Positions 53,880 through 63,215 of a DNA stretch of 64,000 nucleotides are shown piece after piece. The stretch lies in assembly GCA_963761115.1 (NCBI GenBank), contig CAVXFS010000005.1, positions 744,001-808,000 on the forward strand, written 5' to 3'. The DNA is from CAVXFS01 sp963761115 (GTDB lineage: Bacteria > Pseudomonadota > Gammaproteobacteria > Burkholderiales > Gallionellaceae). The notes below the pieces were generated by a model. It was not told the DNA's origin, ran no database searches, and saw only the letters and a program-made list of their open reading frames with translations. The translations under genes and the position numbers were made by a program. How positions within the stretch are numbered: the stretch's first letter is position 1; each line of letters opens with the position of its first letter.

Positions 53880-54271
53880 ACGATGAAGCGAAAAAATCAG
53901 ATGCCGAGTGGCAGGAAGAACTTACCCCGGAGCAATATGCGGTGTGCCGCCAGTGCGGCACCGAGCCGCCGTTCACCGGCCTGTACTGTGACTGCCATGA
54001 TCCGGGCATCTACCGCTGCGTGTGCTGCGGCAATCCGCTGTTCGATGCGGAAACCAAGTTCGACTCCGGCACCGGTTGGCCCAGTTTCTGGCTGGAACTG
54101 GATGATCGTTCAGTCAGATTGCTGGCGGACAACAGTCATGGCATGACGCGCATCGAAGTGCGTTGCGCCAAGTGCGACGCACATCTCGGGCACCTGTTCG
54201 AGGATGGCCCGGATCCGACCGGGTTGCGCTACTGCATCAACTCCGCCGCGCTCACGCTGGACCGGCAATAA
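53876..54271 (+). CDS. msrB: Peptide methionine-(R)-S-oxide reductase
   Basis: 131 residues with LTPEQYAVCRQCGTEPPFTG, the zinc-type CVCCGNPLF and CAKCDAHLGH pairs, and the catalytic cysteine in RYCINSAAL. It repairs oxidised methionine using thioredoxin. Extra cysteines (CRQC, YCDC) near the N terminus are more than in most relatives. The GTG start overlaps the PhoH-family stop by four bases; the longer open frame is a shadow of that gene. Confidence 0.94.
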   Translation: MNDEAKKSDAEWQEELTPEQYAVCRQCGTEPPFTGLYCDCHDPGIYRCVCCGNPLFDAETKFDSGTGWPSFWLELDDRSVRLLADNSHGMTRIEVRCAKCDAHLGHLFEDGPDPTGLRYCINSAALTLDRQ

Positions 54272-54289
54272 CCGACATAATTCGCCGTC

Positions 54290-54832
54290 ATGAAAGCACT
54301 CTTCGACCTGTTTCCCGTCATCCTGTTCTTTGCCGTGTTCAAGCTGTTCGGCATCTTTGCCGCCACGGCCACTGCGATCGCGGCGACCGTGGTGCAGATC
54401 GCCTGGTCCAGGTGGCGCCATGGCAAGGTGGATGCCATGTTGTGGATCAGCTTTTCCATCATCGCGGTGTTCGGCGGCGCGACGCTCCTGTTGCACGACG
54501 AGACGTTCATCAAATGGAAGCCCACCATCCTGTACTGGGTGTTTTCCCTGGTATTGCTGTTTTCCAATCTGCTGCTCGGCAAGAACCTGATGCGCGCGAT
54601 GCTGCATGAAAAGATCGCGCTTCCGGCCAAGGTGTGGGGCCACGTCAATCTGGCCTGGAGCATCTTCTTCGCCGTGCTTGGGGTCGTCAACCTGTATGTT
54701 GCGTTCAATTATTCAACCGATGCCTGGGTCAATTTCAAATTGTTCGGCGCCACCGGCATGATGCTGGTGTTCATACTTTTGCAATCCATGGCATTATCGA
54801 AATACATCGAAGAAGACAAGGAGCAGAACTGA
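54290..54832 (+). CDS. yciB: Septation protein A / inner membrane protein YciB
   Basis: 180 residues with five membrane helices. The family start MKALFDLFPVILFFAVFKLFGI and internal KWKPTILYWVFSLVLL and LNLAW-type segments are clear. YciB influences envelope synthesis and septation through contacts with elongation and division proteins. It overlaps yciI by one base, and the order yciB-yciI-bolA-ppiC is usual in betaproteobacteria. Confidence 0.93.
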   Translation: MKALFDLFPVILFFAVFKLFGIFAATATAIAATVVQIAWSRWRHGKVDAMLWISFSIIAVFGGATLLLHDETFIKWKPTILYWVFSLVLLFSNLLLGKNLMRAMLHEKIALPAKVWGHVNLAWSIFFAVLGVVNLYVAFNYSTDAWVNFKLFGATGMMLVFILLQSMALSKYIEEDKEQN

Positions 54833-55134
54833 TGTGGTATGTGATCGTTGGCCAGGATACACCTGACAGCCTGGAGAGACGCCAGTCCGCGCGACCGGCG
54901 CACGTTGCCCGCTTGCAGGAATTGCAAAGCGCAGGCCGCCTGCTGCTGGCCGGGCCGTTTCCGGCAGTGGATGCGCCCGACCCCGGCCCGGCAGGATTTA
55001 CCGGCAGCCTGATCGTGGCGGAATTTCCCGCGCTGGCGGATGCGGAAGCGTGGGCGCGGGCCGATCCCTATGTGGATGCCGGCGTATATGCGCAGGTCAC
55101 CATCAAGCCGTTCCGCAAGACCTTCCCCGCATGA
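54832..55134 (+). CDS. YciI-family protein
   Basis: 100 residues of the YciI-like fold (MWYVIVGQDTPDSLERRQSARPAHVARLQ, AGRLLLAGPFP, ADPYVDAGVYAQVTIKPF). The conserved His/Asp pair of the family's putative active site is kept. Function unknown; the fold is related to muconolactone isomerase-like proteins. The ATG at 54832 overlaps the yciB stop, and the stop overlaps bolA by four bases. Confidence 0.9.
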   Translation: MWYVIVGQDTPDSLERRQSARPAHVARLQELQSAGRLLLAGPFPAVDAPDPGPAGFTGSLIVAEFPALADAEAWARADPYVDAGVYAQVTIKPFRKTFPA

Positions 55135-55400
55135 ACCTCGAGGAACAGATTCGCGATCGTCTTGCCATACTGCAACCCACGCTGGTCGAACTCGTCGATG
55201 AAAGCCACCTGCATGTCGGCCATGCCGGCGCGCGCGATGGCGGAAAGCATTGTCAACTCAAGGTCGTGTCGGAACGTTTCTATGGCAAGTCCGCTATAGA
55301 ACGGCATCGTATGATATATTCCGCGCTGGGAGAAATGGTGAAGCGGGAAATCCACGCGATAAAAATAAAAGCTTGCACACCAGAAGAAAGCCAACCCTAA
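55131..55400 (+). CDS. BolA-family protein
   Basis: 89 residues. LVELVDESHLHVGHAGARDGGKHCQLKVVSERFYGKSAIERHRMIYSAL is the BolA signature, with the conserved His and a cysteine that allow Fe-S coordination with a monothiol glutaredoxin. Start at 55131 overlaps the yciI stop. Likely part of Fe-S/redox regulation; followed by the parvulin gene 20 bases later. Confidence 0.93.
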   Translation: MNLEEQIRDRLAILQPTLVELVDESHLHVGHAGARDGGKHCQLKVVSERFYGKSAIERHRMIYSALGEMVKREIHAIKIKACTPEESQP

Positions 55401-55420
55401 TAAATTGAGGAATTGAAAAT

Positions 55421-56230
55421 ATGCAGATATTCAAAAGGTTTGCCGCCATTGCCATGCTGGGCGCGATTGTTGCCAGCCCGGTGTATGCGGATGATACAGC
55501 GGCGAAAACGACAGTGACGGTGAATGGTGTCGTCATTCCGCAGTCGCGCATTGATGTAAACATAAAGGCAGCCGTCAGCCAGGGGCAGGAAGATACGCCG
55601 GAACTGCGCAAGATGGTTATTGACCGGCTGGTAGATATCGAGATGCTGTCCCAGGAGGCGACCAAGGAAGGACTGGGCAAGGATGCGGAGATCCAGCAGC
55701 GCATCGAGTTCTCGCGTGAAAGCGTCATGGCAGGCGCCTTGATCCAGAAATTTGTCGAAGGCAATAACATCACCGATGCTGAGATCAAGGCTGGATATGA
55801 CAAGATGAAGGAAAGCCTGGGCAGCAAGGAACTGGACGTGCGCCATATCCTGGTGAAAACAGAAGCTGAAGCAAAATCGGTCGCTGCCAAGTTGAAGAAG
55901 GGCGCGCAGTTTGACAAATTGGCGATGGAATTGTCCCAGGATGCGGGTTCCAAGGAAAATGGCGGGGATCTGGGCTGGGTACCGAAGGGCAATATCTCTG
56001 CCGCTTTTGTAAAGCCGTTCGCCGATGCGGTGCTGGCACTCAAGAAGGGCGAGACCAGCGCACCGGTGGAGTCCAAGTTCGGCTGGCACATCATCCAGGT
56101 CAAGGACGAACGCGACCTCAAGCTGCCGCCGCTGGATGAAGTCAAGCCCAAGATCCTGCAACGCCTGCAACAGGAAGCCGTCAAGAACTATGTTGACGGC
56201 CTGCGCGAAAAGGCGAAGATCGAAGAATAA
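55421..56230 (+). CDS. Exported PpiC-type peptidyl-prolyl isomerase (parvulin)
   Basis: 269 residues with a signal peptide (1-23, cut after VYA). An N-terminal chaperone-like helical part is followed by a parvulin domain (~130-225: LDVRHILVKTEAEAKSVAAKLKKGAQFDKLAMELSQD...GGDLGWVPKG...WHIIQVKD). It helps fold exported proteins in the periplasm. Last gene of the yciB run, followed by a strong terminator. Confidence 0.93.
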   Translation: MQIFKRFAAIAMLGAIVASPVYADDTAAKTTVTVNGVVIPQSRIDVNIKAAVSQGQEDTPELRKMVIDRLVDIEMLSQEATKEGLGKDAEIQQRIEFSRESVMAGALIQKFVEGNNITDAEIKAGYDKMKESLGSKELDVRHILVKTEAEAKSVAAKLKKGAQFDKLAMELSQDAGSKENGGDLGWVPKGNISAAFVKPFADAVLALKKGETSAPVESKFGWHIIQVKDERDLKLPPLDEVKPKILQRLQQEAVKNYVDGLREKAKIEE

Positions 56231-56248
56231 GCAGCGTGCGATCACAAA

Positions 56249-56275
56249 AAAGGCGGCTCAAGGCCGCCTTTTTTA
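56249..56275 (+). terminator. Intrinsic terminator after the parvulin gene
   Basis: Stem AAGGCGGC/GCCGCCTT around a short loop with a run of six T after it, 19 bases past the stop of the parvulin gene. It separates this operon from the TPR protein gene and its promoter. Confidence 0.9.
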
Positions 56276-56291
56276 TTTCTGGTCTGGATGC

Positions 56292-56327
56292 TTGTGGATA
56301 AGGCTGCCCTGATAATAGAATCTTTCG
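56292..56327 (+). promoter_or_regulatory. Putative leaderless promoter of TPR-glycosyltransferase gene 2
   Basis: TTGTGG (56292-56297), 18 bases, TAGAAT (56316-56321), then six bases to the ATG at 56328. Identical boxes and spacing to the promoter of the paralogue at 31900. No ribosome site. Confidence 0.55.
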
Positions 56328-58166
56328 ATGAAACCTGATTCGGATAGTGCCAGACCCATTGCCGCGTCTAATTTGGCGTTGGCACAACTCTCTGTAAAAT
56401 TGCAGCAAGCGTTTTCGCTTCATCAACAAGGGCAATTGGCTCAAGCCCGTATCATTTATAAAGAAATCCTCAATATACAACCCCGGCACTTTGACGCGCT
56501 GCAGTTATTGGCGATGGTCGAGTATCGGGCAAGAAATCTGCAGATAGCTTTGAAGTTGATCAGCAAGGCCATAGAAATCAATCCGGATAATGTCGTTATC
56601 TATTCCAACCGGGGTGCCGTGCTCAGGGAACTCGGGCAATTCGACGCAGCGCTGGCGAGCTATGACAAAGCCATTGCGCTTAAACCTGATTATGCGGATG
56701 CCTACTATTTCCGCGGCCAGGTGCTGCATAAGCTCAATCAGCTGGAGCGTGCGCTGGAGAGTTATGACAAGGTCATTGCAATTAATTCGGATTATGCTGA
56801 AGCCTATTCCAACCGTGGTGTTTTGCTTCAGGAACTCAAGCAACTGGACAGAGCACTGGCGAGTTATGACAAGGCCATTGCGCTTAAGCCGGATTATGCG
56901 GGGGCCTACTACAACCGGGGTAACACGCTTAAGGAGCTCAATCAGTTTGATGCAGCACTGGCGAGTTATGACAAGGCCATTGCGCTTAAACCGGATTATG
57001 CTGAAGCCCATAACAACCGTGGCCTGGTGCTGCATGAACTCAAGCGTATAGACGAGGCGCTGGCAAGTTATGACCAAGCCATTGCCATCAACCCAGACTA
57101 TGCTGAAGCTCATAACAACCGTGGCATTTCGCTTCAAGGACTCAATCAAATGGACAGAGCGCTGGAGAGTTATGGCAAAGCCATTGCGCTTAAAGCTGAC
57201 TATGCGGAAGCATATTGGAATAAATCGCTGGTACTGTTATTGGGTGGGGAATTTGACCAAGGATGGGAGTTGTATGAGTGGCGCTGGAAAAAAGAACCGC
57301 TTGCCTCAATAAAGAGAAATTTCTCTCAACCGCTTTGGCTTGGCAATGAATCGATAGCGGGTAAAACGATCCTGCTGTGCTGCGAGCAAGGGCTGGGAGA
57401 TGCGATTCAATTTTGCCGGTATGCCAGACTGGTAGCCGACTTGGGCGCACGAGTCATTCTGGAAGTGCAAAAACCACTGATGAGCTTGATGGCCAGCCTG
57501 GAGGGTGTTGCACAATTGGTCGAATATGGAAGCGCGTTGCCTGCTTTCGATTATCACTGCCCATTGTTGAGCTTGCCGTTTGCATTCAAGACAAATTTAT
57601 CAACCATACCGGCAAATATCCCTTACCTTTACAGTCTTGCAGAAAAAAAGCTTTTCTGGGGAGAAAAGCTCGGGGAAAGAAATAAGCTACGGGTAGGGTT
57701 GGTATGGTCAGGAGGATTCAGGCCCGATCAGCCAGAAGTCTGGTCTGTAAACCAGCGCAGAAATATTCCGTTAGCCAAATTCTCTTTACTAAAGCATCCG
57801 GATATAGAGTTTTATAGTCTGCAAAAAGGTCAGCAGGCTGAGTCGGAACTGGCTGAATTGATATTGCAGGATTGGGACGGTCCCCATATAACTGACTTTA
57901 CCAGCCTGTTGAACGACTTTTCAGATACGGCGGCACTCATGGAAAACCTGGATATAGTCATTTCCGTAGATACTTCTACGGCTCATCTGGCCGGCGCTTT
58001 GGGTAAACCTGTATGGATTCTTAATCGCTTCGACACCTGCTGGCGCTGGTTGCTGGATAGGGAAGATAGTCCGTGGTATCCATCAGCAAAACTCTATAGG
58101 CAATCAAGGTCTGGGGATTGGGATGATGTCATTCAGCGAGTCAAAGCTGATTTAACAAACCTCTGA
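56328..58166 (+). CDS. TPR-repeat protein with glycosyltransferase-like C-terminal domain (paralogue 2)
   Basis: 612 residues. About nine TPR units, six of them near-identical, precede a ~280-residue GT-B-like domain (EQGLGDAIQFCRYARLV, LRVGLVWSGGFRPD, RRNIPLAKF). The sugar-nucleotide motif VDTSTAHLAGALGKPVW is intact, unlike in paralogue 1. A stretch around SLMASLEGVAQLVEYGSAL is identical in the two proteins, so gene conversion or a recent duplication is likely. Length differs from paralogue 1 by 94 residues, close to three TPR units. Cytoplasmic glycosylation of a protein or surface glycan is the best guess. Confidence 0.82.
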   Translation: MKPDSDSARPIAASNLALAQLSVKLQQAFSLHQQGQLAQARIIYKEILNIQPRHFDALQLLAMVEYRARNLQIALKLISKAIEINPDNVVIYSNRGAVLRELGQFDAALASYDKAIALKPDYADAYYFRGQVLHKLNQLERALESYDKVIAINSDYAEAYSNRGVLLQELKQLDRALASYDKAIALKPDYAGAYYNRGNTLKELNQFDAALASYDKAIALKPDYAEAHNNRGLVLHELKRIDEALASYDQAIAINPDYAEAHNNRGISLQGLNQMDRALESYGKAIALKADYAEAYWNKSLVLLLGGEFDQGWELYEWRWKKEPLASIKRNFSQPLWLGNESIAGKTILLCCEQGLGDAIQFCRYARLVADLGARVILEVQKPLMSLMASLEGVAQLVEYGSALPAFDYHCPLLSLPFAFKTNLSTIPANIPYLYSLAEKKLFWGEKLGERNKLRVGLVWSGGFRPDQPEVWSVNQRRNIPLAKFSLLKHPDIEFYSLQKGQQAESELAELILQDWDGPHITDFTSLLNDFSDTAALMENLDIVISVDTSTAHLAGALGKPVWILNRFDTCWRWLLDREDSPWYPSAKLYRQSRSGDWDDVIQRVKADLTNL

Positions 58167-58229
58167 TTGTATGGATTCGCCGTAGGTTGGGCTGAGGTAC
58201 GAAGCCCGACGTCCTTCTGGAAGTCGCCG

Positions 58230-58682
58230 CTAATGCTTGCCGGTGCTGCCGAACCCGCCGCTGCCGCGGTGGCTCATCGGGAATTCCTCGACGATGTTGA
58301 GCTTCATCTGGACCACCGGCACGATCACCAGTTGCGCCATGCGCTCCATCGGCATCATCGTGAACGGGTGATGGCCGCGGTTCCAGATCGAGACGAAGAT
58401 CTGTCCCTGGTAATCCGAATCGATCAGCCCGACCAGGTTGCCGAGCACGATGCCATGCTTGTGGCCGAGGCCGGAACGCGGCAGGATCATCGCGGCGTAT
58501 CCCGGATCGCTCAGGTGGATGGCGATGCCGCTCGGCACCAGTTCGCACTGTCCCGGCTGGATGTCAATATTGCCGTTTATGCAGGCGCGCAGGTCGATCC
58601 CCGCCGAACCGGACGTAGCGTAAGCGGGAGGATGTTCATACAGGCGCGGGTCGAGGATCTTTACATCGACGGTTTTTTTCAT
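58230..58682 (-). CDS. dut: dUTP diphosphatase
   Basis: 150 residues with all five dUTPase motifs: SGSAGIDLRA, LPRSGLGHKHG, GLIDSDYQGQI, RMAQLVIVPV and RGSGGFGSTG at the C terminus. It hydrolyses dUTP to keep uracil out of DNA and to supply dUMP. The start at 58682 gives the family N terminus (MKKTVDVKILD). Divergently separated from the TPR gene by a hairpin-containing gap; coaBC lies upstream on the same strand. Confidence 0.95.
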   Translation of the reverse strand: MKKTVDVKILDPRLYEHPPAYATSGSAGIDLRACINGNIDIQPGQCELVPSGIAIHLSDPGYAAMILPRSGLGHKHGIVLGNLVGLIDSDYQGQIFVSIWNRGHHPFTMMPMERMAQLVIVPVVQMKLNIVEEFPMSHRGSGGFGSTGKH

Positions 58683-58753
58683 GTGTACTCCCTTTTCGGT
58701 TGATCCGGCTTTTGCATGGGTCAAGCCCGGATCGTGTATTTGTCGAGTAACGC

Positions 58754-58779
58754 GTCATGTCCGCTTGTGCGGGAATGAC
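58754..58779. repeat. Small dispersed hairpin element
   Basis: Imperfect inverted repeat GTCATgtCCGC-ttgt-GCGGgaATGAC in the gap between coaBC and dut. It resembles the common CGTCATTCCCGC-type extragenic palindromes of proteobacteria. A partial form (GCGTCATTCCCGC) is seen at 411-423. Confidence 0.6.
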
Positions 58780-58791
58780 AGGCAACAAGTC

Positions 58792-60003
58792 TTACCGGTT
58801 CCTGAGGCTGATGACGTGCTGCAGCAACTGCCGCGCCAGCGTCAGCTTGTCTGCGCGCGGCAGGACATGCTCGCCGTCATCGTCGAACAGGAACAGTTCG
58901 TTATCGTCCGCCCCGATGGCCTGCTGCGCCAGGTTGGCGGCCAGCAGCGGAATGCTTTTTGCGCGGCGTTTGGCAGTGGCATGCTCACGCAATTTTTCGC
59001 TTTCCGCGGCGAAGCCGACGCAGAACGGTGGCTTGGGGAGGCCCGCGACATAGGCCAGGATGTCTGGGTTAGGGGTCAGTTCCAGTGTCAGCGTGTCCGC
59101 GCTGTGCTTGATCTTGTGTCCGGCAGGCTGCGCCGCGCGGTAATCCGACACCGCCGCCACGCCGATGAAAATATCGGCATCCGCCGCGCGCTGCTTGACT
59201 GCCTCGAACATTTCCGCAGCGCTGATGACATCCACCACATGTGCGCCGATCGGCTTCGATAACGTCGTCGGGCCGCTGATCAGAGTTACGCGCGCGCCCA
59301 GTTCAAGCGCCGCTTGTGCCACCGCATAGCCCATCTTGCCGGAGCTGCGGTTGGTGATGCCGCGCACGGGATCGATCGCTTCGTATGTCGGTCCGGCGGT
59401 GATCAGGACCTGCACGCCATCCAGACTGCGCACAGATTCCATTCCCTGTCCGGGGACATCGCGCAGCAGCGACGAAACAGCCGCTGCCAATTCTGCCGCC
59501 TCCAGCATCCTGCCCATGCCTTCCTCGCCGCATGCCTGCGCACCACTGGCAGGGCCGAGAATCTGCACGCCGTCGGCAGCGAGTTGCGCGATGTTGCGCT
59601 GCGTTGCCGCATTTGCCCACATCTGTTTATTCATCGCGGGCGCCACCAGCAGCGGACAGGCACGCGCCAGGCATAACGTGGATAGCAGGTCGTCGGCCAA
59701 ACCCAGCGCCAGCTTGGCGATGAAATCAGCCGTGGCCGGCGCGATCACGATGGCATCGGCGCGGCGACCGGTGTCGATATGTGCCATGCCGTTGTCAACC
59801 GCTTCCCACTGGTCGACCAGTGCCGGCCGGCCGGTCAGCGCGTGCAGCGTGGCCGGTGTGATGAAATGGCACGCGGCTTCGGTCATCACCGCCTGTACCT
59901 CGATGTCCTGCTTAACCAGCAGGCGAGCGAGTTCAGCCGCCTTGTAAGCGGCGATGCCCCCGGTGAGGCCCAGCACGATACGCATTTTTCTGGCCTGTTC
60001 CAT
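58792..60003 (-). CDS. coaBC: Bifunctional phosphopantothenoylcysteine decarboxylase / phosphopantothenate-cysteine ligase
   Basis: 403 residues. The CoaC flavoprotein domain has GLTGGIAAYKAAELARLL, PAMNKQMW and ACGEEGMGRM. The CoaB domain has ITAGPTYEAIDPVRGITNRSSGKMGYAVA and the cysteine-ligase region. It makes 4'-phosphopantetheine for coenzyme A. Start choices at 60015, 60003 and 59985 all lie in frame; 60003 is used. Neighbour of dut on the same strand, a frequent pairing in proteobacteria. Confidence 0.93.
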   Translation of the reverse strand: MEQARKMRIVLGLTGGIAAYKAAELARLLVKQDIEVQAVMTEAACHFITPATLHALTGRPALVDQWEAVDNGMAHIDTGRRADAIVIAPATADFIAKLALGLADDLLSTLCLARACPLLVAPAMNKQMWANAATQRNIAQLAADGVQILGPASGAQACGEEGMGRMLEAAELAAAVSSLLRDVPGQGMESVRSLDGVQVLITAGPTYEAIDPVRGITNRSSGKMGYAVAQAALELGARVTLISGPTTLSKPIGAHVVDVISAAEMFEAVKQRAADADIFIGVAAVSDYRAAQPAGHKIKHSADTLTLELTPNPDILAYVAGLPKPPFCVGFAAESEKLREHATAKRRAKSIPLLAANLAQQAIGADDNELFLFDDDGEHVLPRADKLTLARQLLQHVISLRNR

Positions 60004-60150
60004 AATGCCGTGCATCTTATCAAGAAAGTGCCTGCGATGGCGCAGGTCAGAGCAAAGGCCAGCATTGCAAGAGGAATTGCAGACATCGCAGGGATGCCCT
60101 AAATGCCCGTATCGGTTTAAAATAGCGGCTTGGCAAAGGGGAATCCAATC

Positions 60151-60474
60151 ATGACCTATGTAGTTACCGAATCCTGTATCAAATGCAAATACACCGATTG
60201 CGTGGATGTCTGCCCGGTGGACTGTTTCAAGGAAGGCCCGAACTTCCTGGTGATCGATCCGGAGGAATGCATCGATTGCACCTTGTGCGTGGCCGAATGC
60301 CCGGTCGAGGCGATCTATGCCGAGGACGATCTGCCGCAGGAGCAGCTCCATTTCATCCGGCTCAACGCCGAACTGGCGAAACTGTGGCCAACCATAGTCG
60401 AGAAGAAAGACGCCCCCGCCGATGCCGACGAATGGAAAGACGTGAAAGAAAAACTGCCCATGCTGGAACGCTAG
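60151..60474 (+). CDS. fdxA: 7Fe (3Fe-4S/4Fe-4S) ferredoxin
   Basis: 107 residues with CIKCKYTDCVDVCPVDCF and CIDCTLCVAECPVEAI, the cysteine pattern of FdxA ferredoxins, and the usual ~40-residue C-terminal helix extension. A soluble low-potential electron carrier. The ATG at 60151 is chosen over an upstream in-frame ATG that adds seven residues. It ends 22 bases before the nuclease gene. Confidence 0.94.
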   Translation: MTYVVTESCIKCKYTDCVDVCPVDCFKEGPNFLVIDPEECIDCTLCVAECPVEAIYAEDDLPQEQLHFIRLNAELAKLWPTIVEKKDAPADADEWKDVKEKLPMLER

Positions 60475-60496
60475 GCGGGATGTGGCGGAGCGAATC

Positions 60497-63157
60497 ATGA
60501 ACAGCGGTGTGCGAACGGCAGCCGCTGTTTTTTTTGATGATGTCGCCAAGCGCATGCTGGCGCAGCATGCGCCGCCGGACCTGCGCGGCGTCATCGTGCT
60601 GCTGCCCAACCATCATGCGGCAAAACCGCTGGCGCAGGCGCTGCAGCATGCGGCACAACGGCCTGCGTTGTTGCTGCCGCAGATGGTCACGCTGAACGAG
60701 TGGGCGCAAAGCATTCCCTTGCAAGCAGCGGTCACGCCTGAAAGTTGCAGTCTGGCCATACTGTACCAGGCATTGCAATCGCGGCGCTGGTTCGGCGCGG
60801 TGGACCTGTGGGGCATGGCGCAGGAGCTGATGGCGCTGTTCGACGAGCTGACTTTTTCTCTAGCCGCGCTTCCACACGATGCTGATGAATTCGCGGCGGC
60901 GGTGCAGCAGGCCTACCAGGCCAGGCAGAACGAGACGCTGCAATTCGAGGCGCGGCTGGTGTTCGAATTGTGGCGGGCGATGCACAGCGGCGATGACCTG
61001 AACGGCGCGCGCGCCTACCAGCAGCGTCTGGCCTTGCTGGCAGGGCAGGCCAGCCAGCCGCTGTGGGTGTTGCGCACCGCGGACTGGGATGCGGTCGAGC
61101 AGCATTTCCTTGAGCAGTATGCAGCGCGTGCAGCGGTGACGGTGTGTGATTTGCGCGAGCTGGCGATGCAGCAAGATGGTGTCGTCCTGCAAGCACTCTC
61201 CCACGACCTGGACCAGGCAAGTTCATTACGCGACCAGGCAACGCACCTGAACGCACAACACCTCCCGCCACTCGAATCGCTGCGTTTCTTCGCCGCCAAC
61301 AGCCTGGAAGAAGAAGCGCACGCCGCCGCCATGCAGGTGCGCCGCTGGCTGCAGGCGGGCAAGCGCGACATCGCCATCGTCGCCCAGGACCGCGTAGTGG
61401 CGCGACGCGTGCGCGCCCTGCTGGAACGCGCGCAGATTTTGGTCGCGGACGAAACCGGCTGGACCTTTGCCACGCTGTCGGTGAGCACGGTGCTGATGCG
61501 CTGGCTGGATGTGCTGCAAAGCGATTTCTATCATCACGACCTGCTCGACCTGCTCAAGTCGCCGTTCATCTTCGCCGACATGCCCGCCGCCGAACGCAAG
61601 GCTGCGGTGTACCAGCTGGAACAACTGTTGCGCAAACATGGTGTGGTCGCAGGGCTGGAGCAGTTCGTCGAACTCGCCGCGAATGAACCGGTATTGCAGC
61701 AACCGCTGGCGCGCCTGCGCCAGGCGGCTTTGCTGTTGCCACTGAACAAACGCCTGCCATTGTCTGACTGGCTGAAGGCGTTGCAGCAGAGCGTGGACGT
61801 GCTGGGCATAGACGCAGGCCTGCGACAGGATGCAGCCGGCCTGCAATTGCTGGGTGCGCTGCAGGACTGGCAGCGCGAACTGGCGGATGACGCCAACCCG
61901 TTCCGCTTCATCGAGTGGCGGCGCTGGCTGGTGCAGCAACTGGACACCAGGACTTTCCATGACATCGGTATCGACAGCCCGGTGCGCCTGACCCACCTTA
62001 CCGCGACCCGCTGGCGCGACTTCGATGCGGTGCTGCTGCTCGGCTGCGATGCCGATCACCTGCCCGGCGTGCCGGATGGCGGGCGCTGGTTCAACGACGC
62101 GGTGCGTGGCAGCCTGGACCTGCCCACGCGCGCCACGCATGCGGCGCGGCAGCGCGACGACCTGCTGGCGTTGCTGCTGCTGAATGACACGATGCTGGCC
62201 ACCTGGCAAAAGGATCGCGATGGCGAGGCAGTGCTGCTCAGTCCGTTTCTGGAGATGCTGCGCGACCTGCACCTGCTGGCTTACGGCGACGACCTGGCCG
62301 ATGCCGAATTGCGACTGTATCTGGCTGCGGAAGATGCGCGCACGGTCGACCTGGCGCAGGCGATCCCGCCGGCACCGAGTGTCACGGCACAGATGGTGCC
62401 GGGCAGCGTCTCGATCAGCGCCTACAACAGCCTGGTGGCCTGCCCCTATCAATTCCATGCGCGCCACATCCTGCGCCTGAACGAGCTGGACGAGGTGCAG
62501 GAAGGCATCGAGAAGCGAGATTACGGCGAGCGCGTGCACGAGATCCTGCGCCGCTTCCATGAGCGTTATACCTGTGTCGGCGAGCATCCGCTCGACGAGA
62601 TGGATGCCGCATTGCGGCAGGTCAGCGAGCAGGTGTTCGCCGACCTGCTGGCGCAGGATTTCACCGCGCGCGCCTGGCTGGCGCGCTGGTTCAAGTCCAT
62701 CCCCGCCTACCTGGACTGGCAGTTGAAGATCGAGGCGGAAGGCTGGCGCTATGCCGAATCGGAGGATCTGTTCGACTGGGATCTGGAAGGCGTGCGCCTG
62801 CGCGGGCGCATCGACCGGCTGGATACCAGGGAAGACGAGAAGCGCGTGCTGGATTACAAGACTCAGGGCGTACAAGTGCTGCGCAACAAATTGCTGGAAC
62901 CGGGCGAGGACGTGCAACTGGCTTGCTATGCCTACGCGCATGAAGCGGCGGATGCCGCGTTCGTCAGCATCGACAATGGCGAGGTGAGACTGGTCGAACC
63001 GCAACAAGATGTGCCGCAACTGGCGCAGCTCAACGTCGAGCGACTGGTGCGGGTGATGGAACGCATCCGCGGCGGCGCGAGCCTGCCGGCGAACGGCATC
63101 GATGCGGCGTGCAGGTATTGCGAGATGCGCGGCGTGTGCAGGAAAGGGGATTGGTGA
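60497..63157 (+). CDS. AddB-like PD-(D/E)XK nuclease/helicase subunit
   Basis: 886 residues. The N-terminal half is a degenerate helicase-like region without a clear P-loop, typical of AddB. The C-terminal nuclease domain has GRIDRLDTREDEKRVLDYKTQG with the Asp/Lys active-site residues. Cysteines in LVACPYQFHARH and CRYCEMRGVC suggest the 4Fe-4S staple of AddB-type nucleases. With the following UvrD/RecB-like gene it forms a double-strand break-processing complex used instead of RecBCD. A GGAG six bases before the ATG at 60497 favours it over the GTG at 60482. Confidence 0.88.
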   Translation: MNSGVRTAAAVFFDDVAKRMLAQHAPPDLRGVIVLLPNHHAAKPLAQALQHAAQRPALLLPQMVTLNEWAQSIPLQAAVTPESCSLAILYQALQSRRWFGAVDLWGMAQELMALFDELTFSLAALPHDADEFAAAVQQAYQARQNETLQFEARLVFELWRAMHSGDDLNGARAYQQRLALLAGQASQPLWVLRTADWDAVEQHFLEQYAARAAVTVCDLRELAMQQDGVVLQALSHDLDQASSLRDQATHLNAQHLPPLESLRFFAANSLEEEAHAAAMQVRRWLQAGKRDIAIVAQDRVVARRVRALLERAQILVADETGWTFATLSVSTVLMRWLDVLQSDFYHHDLLDLLKSPFIFADMPAAERKAAVYQLEQLLRKHGVVAGLEQFVELAANEPVLQQPLARLRQAALLLPLNKRLPLSDWLKALQQSVDVLGIDAGLRQDAAGLQLLGALQDWQRELADDANPFRFIEWRRWLVQQLDTRTFHDIGIDSPVRLTHLTATRWRDFDAVLLLGCDADHLPGVPDGGRWFNDAVRGSLDLPTRATHAARQRDDLLALLLLNDTMLATWQKDRDGEAVLLSPFLEMLRDLHLLAYGDDLADAELRLYLAAEDARTVDLAQAIPPAPSVTAQMVPGSVSISAYNSLVACPYQFHARHILRLNELDEVQEGIEKRDYGERVHEILRRFHERYTCVGEHPLDEMDAALRQVSEQVFADLLAQDFTARAWLARWFKSIPAYLDWQLKIEAEGWRYAESEDLFDWDLEGVRLRGRIDRLDTREDEKRVLDYKTQGVQVLRNKLLEPGEDVQLACYAYAHEAADAAFVSIDNGEVRLVEPQQDVPQLAQLNVERLVRVMERIRGGASLPANGIDAACRYCEMRGVCRKGDW

Positions 63158-63215
63158 ACATATGAACCGCATCTCAGCAACCAACTGGAAGAAACAGCGG
63201 CGCTGTACCTACCAC

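Noticed and set aside
61226..63184. Long minus-strand open frame opposite the AddB-like gene
   Set aside because: Composition and lack of motifs mark it as antisense of the nuclease gene.
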